Assembly (NCBI GenBank): GCA_910592005.1
Contig: CAJVPP010000363.1
Location: 1 to 34,726 of the forward strand
Length of the DNA: 34,726 nucleotides
Direction of reading: 5' to 3'
From: Funneliformis mosseae
Taxonomy: Eukaryota; Glomeromycota; Glomeromycetes; Glomerales; Glomeraceae
A program made the translations under genes and the position numbers. The notes under the pieces were generated by a model. The model had not been told where the DNA came from. It worked only from the letters and a program-made list of their open reading frames with translations, and did not search any database. Positions 31,831-34,726 of this stretch are shown here, piece by piece; position 1 is the stretch's first letter; the number at the start of each line of letters is the position of its first letter.

Positions 31831-33940
31831 TCTTTTGTTCTATTATTATTATAATACATACTCAAATTTTTATATTTAATAGATTCAACATTAAAAAAAA
31901 GAGGTTAAAAATTATCAATTAAATGATGTCCTATAATAGCACTAGATCTAAGTAGCTTTAAAAACCTCAAAAAAATTACAAAAAATTATTTTTATAAATT
32001 TGTTATTAAACTTGTCTATTAAATATTTAATGAGTTATTTAATAAAAATAAATAATAAATTCTTTTATAATTCTAAAATTTCTTAAATTTTAAATTTTAA
32101 ACTTTAAAATTAGATTATTAAGACTAATTGTATATTTAGCAGTCTTATCAAAATTATTAATTCTAAATATTATTTTTATTTTTTACAAATTAAAATATTT
32201 AAAATATTTTTAATAAAATTATCTATTATAGATAAGTGATTAAATTTTTCTAAAGATAATAATTGCTTATACCATAAGAATCAATTAAAGATTGCTTAAT
32301 ATTCTTAATTTCAGATAAATTAGATTATATTATTTATTTATATGTTTAATAATTAGGATAATATATAAATATTTTATAATAAAAAAGAGAAAACTATTAA
32401 AAAAAAAATTTTTTACTTAATGAACTAAATATGATTTTTATTAACATAGTTATATTATTATTATTTTATTTGTATAATAGACACATAATATTTTTTATTT
32501 ATAGGCTTTATTAAAATTTGTAATATTTTTTTGACATATTTTTAAAAGAGATTAATGTATTATTTTTATTATTTATTTTATAGATTTTATATATTTATTA
32601 TTTTCAGATGCATCATTTTATTTATTTTTTAGAATGATAAAGGTTGTAAATCTTTGAAAGAAAAGAATAAGAGAAAAAGAGTATTATGTCTTATATTATC
32701 ACTATCTGTTAGCATATCATTATCATCTAATGTGCCTATAAATTTTTATCATCTGTTATCAAAAAATATTATCATTTTCATGTATAGAAAAGGTGATTTT
32801 TAAGATGTTAAAAATTATTCTTTGTGTGATATTTAATTTATAATTACTAATTTTTACTTAATATATATTATTTATGTAGAATTTTTAATAAAATTTCATT
32901 TAAAAATTTTTCTTAAACAATTCTTTTTAAAGAAAAAATTTTAATAGCTAAAAAATTTCTGATATTTTATATAAGAGAAATTCTGCAATAACAAAGTCTT
33001 ATTTTTCTAGTTTAGGAATAATAAATGACTTTAATTTTTAAAAGGGTTAAATATCTTAAGTGAAAATATTTTTAAAGATATTAAGAGTTATATTATAAAA
33101 GTATAATAAAATTTTGTTTTTAAAAAATTATATATTTTTGAAATTTTAGGAAAGAGTTTTTTTTTAAGAAATTAAGTAGTAGTTTAAAATGGATTTTTTT
33201 TTGATATTCTAATCTAATTATAGGTTTAGCTATTAACTATAAAAATCACAAAATGAATCTTATTTTATATAGTATTTTATCTGCTTATCACTTCCTATCA
33301 GTATATTTGATAATCAACCTAACATGTGTCATACCTTAAATCAATTTCTACCTACTAACCTTCATAAATCTAATAGTAATACTCAAATATTATTAAGTAT
33401 TCAATTATATTACTAGATAAAGAAATCAAGCAAGATACTTTATTTCAGATTCAAAGAATGATCAAGTTTATCATAATGTTAAACAACTTGAAAATTGAAT
33501 TTAACATTTCCCTTTAACATAAGTCTTAAATATATAATAGCTAAAGATAATGTAATATCAACCAACTAAAATATATTATTGTTCTATATATTTTCTATTA
33601 GATATTACCTTAAAGCTAAACCCAAGTGAACAATACAGCATTTGCCTATTACAGACTAATACTATTGTATTATAGGTTCTATATTTTATAATGATTTTAG
33701 TAAATTCACTAATTATAACTTTTATCTATTATTAAAAATACTTAAGATAAAATAACTTTATAAGATTTATACTTTGAAAGTTATCATCACCACATAGATA
33801 GCTTTAAGAGTCATTTATATTTTATAAATTTATAATCTATTTACATATATAGTTTGCATGTAGTAAATTAATACTATGATTAGGATCTATCAAAAAGGAT
33901 TTAAATGATGATTATTTTATTTTAAAATAAATCAATATTT
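31831..33940. other. AT-rich stretch, probable 3' remainder of the hAT relic then unassigned DNA
   Basis: Short transposase-like patches may persist to about 32.4 kb (for example SFKNLKKITKNYFYKFVIK). Beyond that, no feature is supported. Slightly less AT-rich text around 33.2-33.7 kb shows no ORF. Confidence 0.4.
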
Positions 33941-33946
33941 ACAGAG

Positions 33947-34072
33947 TTATTAAATTTTGAATTTTTTAATTAAAAAATTTAGATTAGATCAGGTTAGGTA
34001 TCCTACCTGATCTGATTTGAACTTTGAGTTAATCGGTTAGGTCACCTAACCTATTAAATCAAATTCAAAATT
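33947..34072. repeat. Foldback structure with two strong hairpins
   Basis: Hairpin one has arms AGATCAGGT (33986-33994) and ACCTGATCT (34005-34013), with TAGG/CCTA pairing possible inside. Hairpin two is the near-perfect palindrome GGTTAGGTCACCTAACC (34035-34051). The outer flanks TTTTGAATTT-type and AAATTCAAAA are also inverted, so the whole stretch could fold back. It may be a small foldback element or a transposon end. Confidence 0.65.
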
Positions 34073-34589
34073 CTAATTAGCAGAATTTTATAAATCCTTT
34101 ATATTTTTAATATTTACAGAATTTGTAATATTTTCAAAATTAATCATTATATTACATGATCTATGTAACTTCATTTTTTGATATGCTGATATTTTATTTA
34201 GTAATTAATATAACAATAATACATATATGTAAACTTTGCTTATGTTAAAAAAAAATAGGTAAACACAAAAAAGATAATTATGGATAAATATATTTTAATA
34301 CATTTAGCAATTTTTTAATTTATTGAAATCATAATATTAATTAATATATACAATTAAAAAATTTAATTTATATTTTAAATAGAAAAATATAAAATAATAT
34401 TTATTATTTATAATATATATATAAAAAAAATTGTTCTATAAAAAAATTATACAAAAAAAAAAAAAATAAAATAAAAAAATTCAGTAAACTATCAACATTT
34501 TGGTAATAATTTTTCTTTAGAGAAACTTCGTAGTGACTTGTAATGGCTTGTAGTAATAACCTAAATAAATGATAAAAAGTGTTGGCAAG

Positions 34590-34705
34590 AGTTAGTCATA
34601 GTATGAGCCTATACAAAAGTATGAAAATTGGTATCTAAATTTTACGACTATATTGTCCTTAACCCTTAAAGCATGCATAGGGCAAGATACCTCCTATGAC
34701 TAACT
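34590..34705. repeat. Inverted repeat, 12-bp perfect arms
   Basis: AGTTAGTCATAG at 34590-34601 is inverted as CTATGACTAACT at 34694-34705, about 92 bp apart. It may be a short MITE or one end of an element continuing past the window. Confidence 0.5.
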
Positions 34706-34726
34706 ACTCGATACGAATATTGACTG

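Noticed and set aside
1..34726. CRISPR array, tRNA, rRNA or mitochondrial origin
   Set aside because: No regularly spaced identical repeats, cloverleaf with GGTTCRA arm, or rRNA-like conserved stretch was seen. Spliceosomal introns and hAT/pogo elements argue for nuclear DNA.

Overview
The window looks like nuclear DNA of a fungus, most likely an arbuscular mycorrhizal fungus (Glomeromycotina, Rhizophagus/Gigaspora type). The evidence is very high A+T with large gene deserts, short spliceosomal introns with GTAAGA/GTATGT donors and TACTAAT/CTAAT branch sites, TATA boxes and AATAAA signals, and many decayed DNA transposons resembling families I recall from those genomes. The taxon is an inference, because no database search was possible.

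Layout. Positions 1-1455 (minus): a broken Fanzor (eukaryotic TnpB-like, putatively RNA-guided nuclease), running off the left edge. 2441-2905: a hAT-type MITE with an 8-bp target duplication. 3561-3916 and 5330-5748: relics of coiled-coil genes. 5900-6000: degenerate telomere-like hexamers. 6.0-10.0 kb: AT desert. 10127-11435 (plus): a secreted/multi-pass membrane protein gene with one clear intron and two apparent frameshifts. 11585-11886 (minus): a small gene with its own TATA box and one apparent frameshift. 12590-12814 (minus): hAT transposase fragment. 13.28-16.85 kb (plus): a long decayed transposon ORF. 16.92-17.24 kb: two adjacent MITEs. 19.22-19.64 kb: a second fragment sharing a motif with the 13.28-16.85 kb relic. 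20068-20274 (minus): a small ORF. 22676-24577 (plus): the one clearly intact gene, with three exons and 556 residues, a disordered Ser-rich protein with repeated basophilic phosphosite-like motifs. 24.6-34.7 kb: AT-rich DNA with a minisatellite, a Tigger-like MITE, a decayed BED-finger hAT transposase (30.85-31.83 kb), and foldback structures.

Two themes link these parts. First, GC-richer gene islands (about 10.0-12.5 kb and 22.7-24.6 kb) sit in AT-rich DNA whose repeats appear to have decayed mostly by C-to-T and G-to-A changes. This is visible directly in a dispersed repeat pair (28.65 and 30.10 kb) and in Trp-to-stop and Cys-to-Tyr changes in the hAT relic. Second, several otherwise coherent reading frames are each broken by what looks like one missing base in a short A/T run. 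That could be sequencing or assembly error rather than biology. The most notable item is the Fanzor; its RuvC-I motif is intact but its reading frame is broken.
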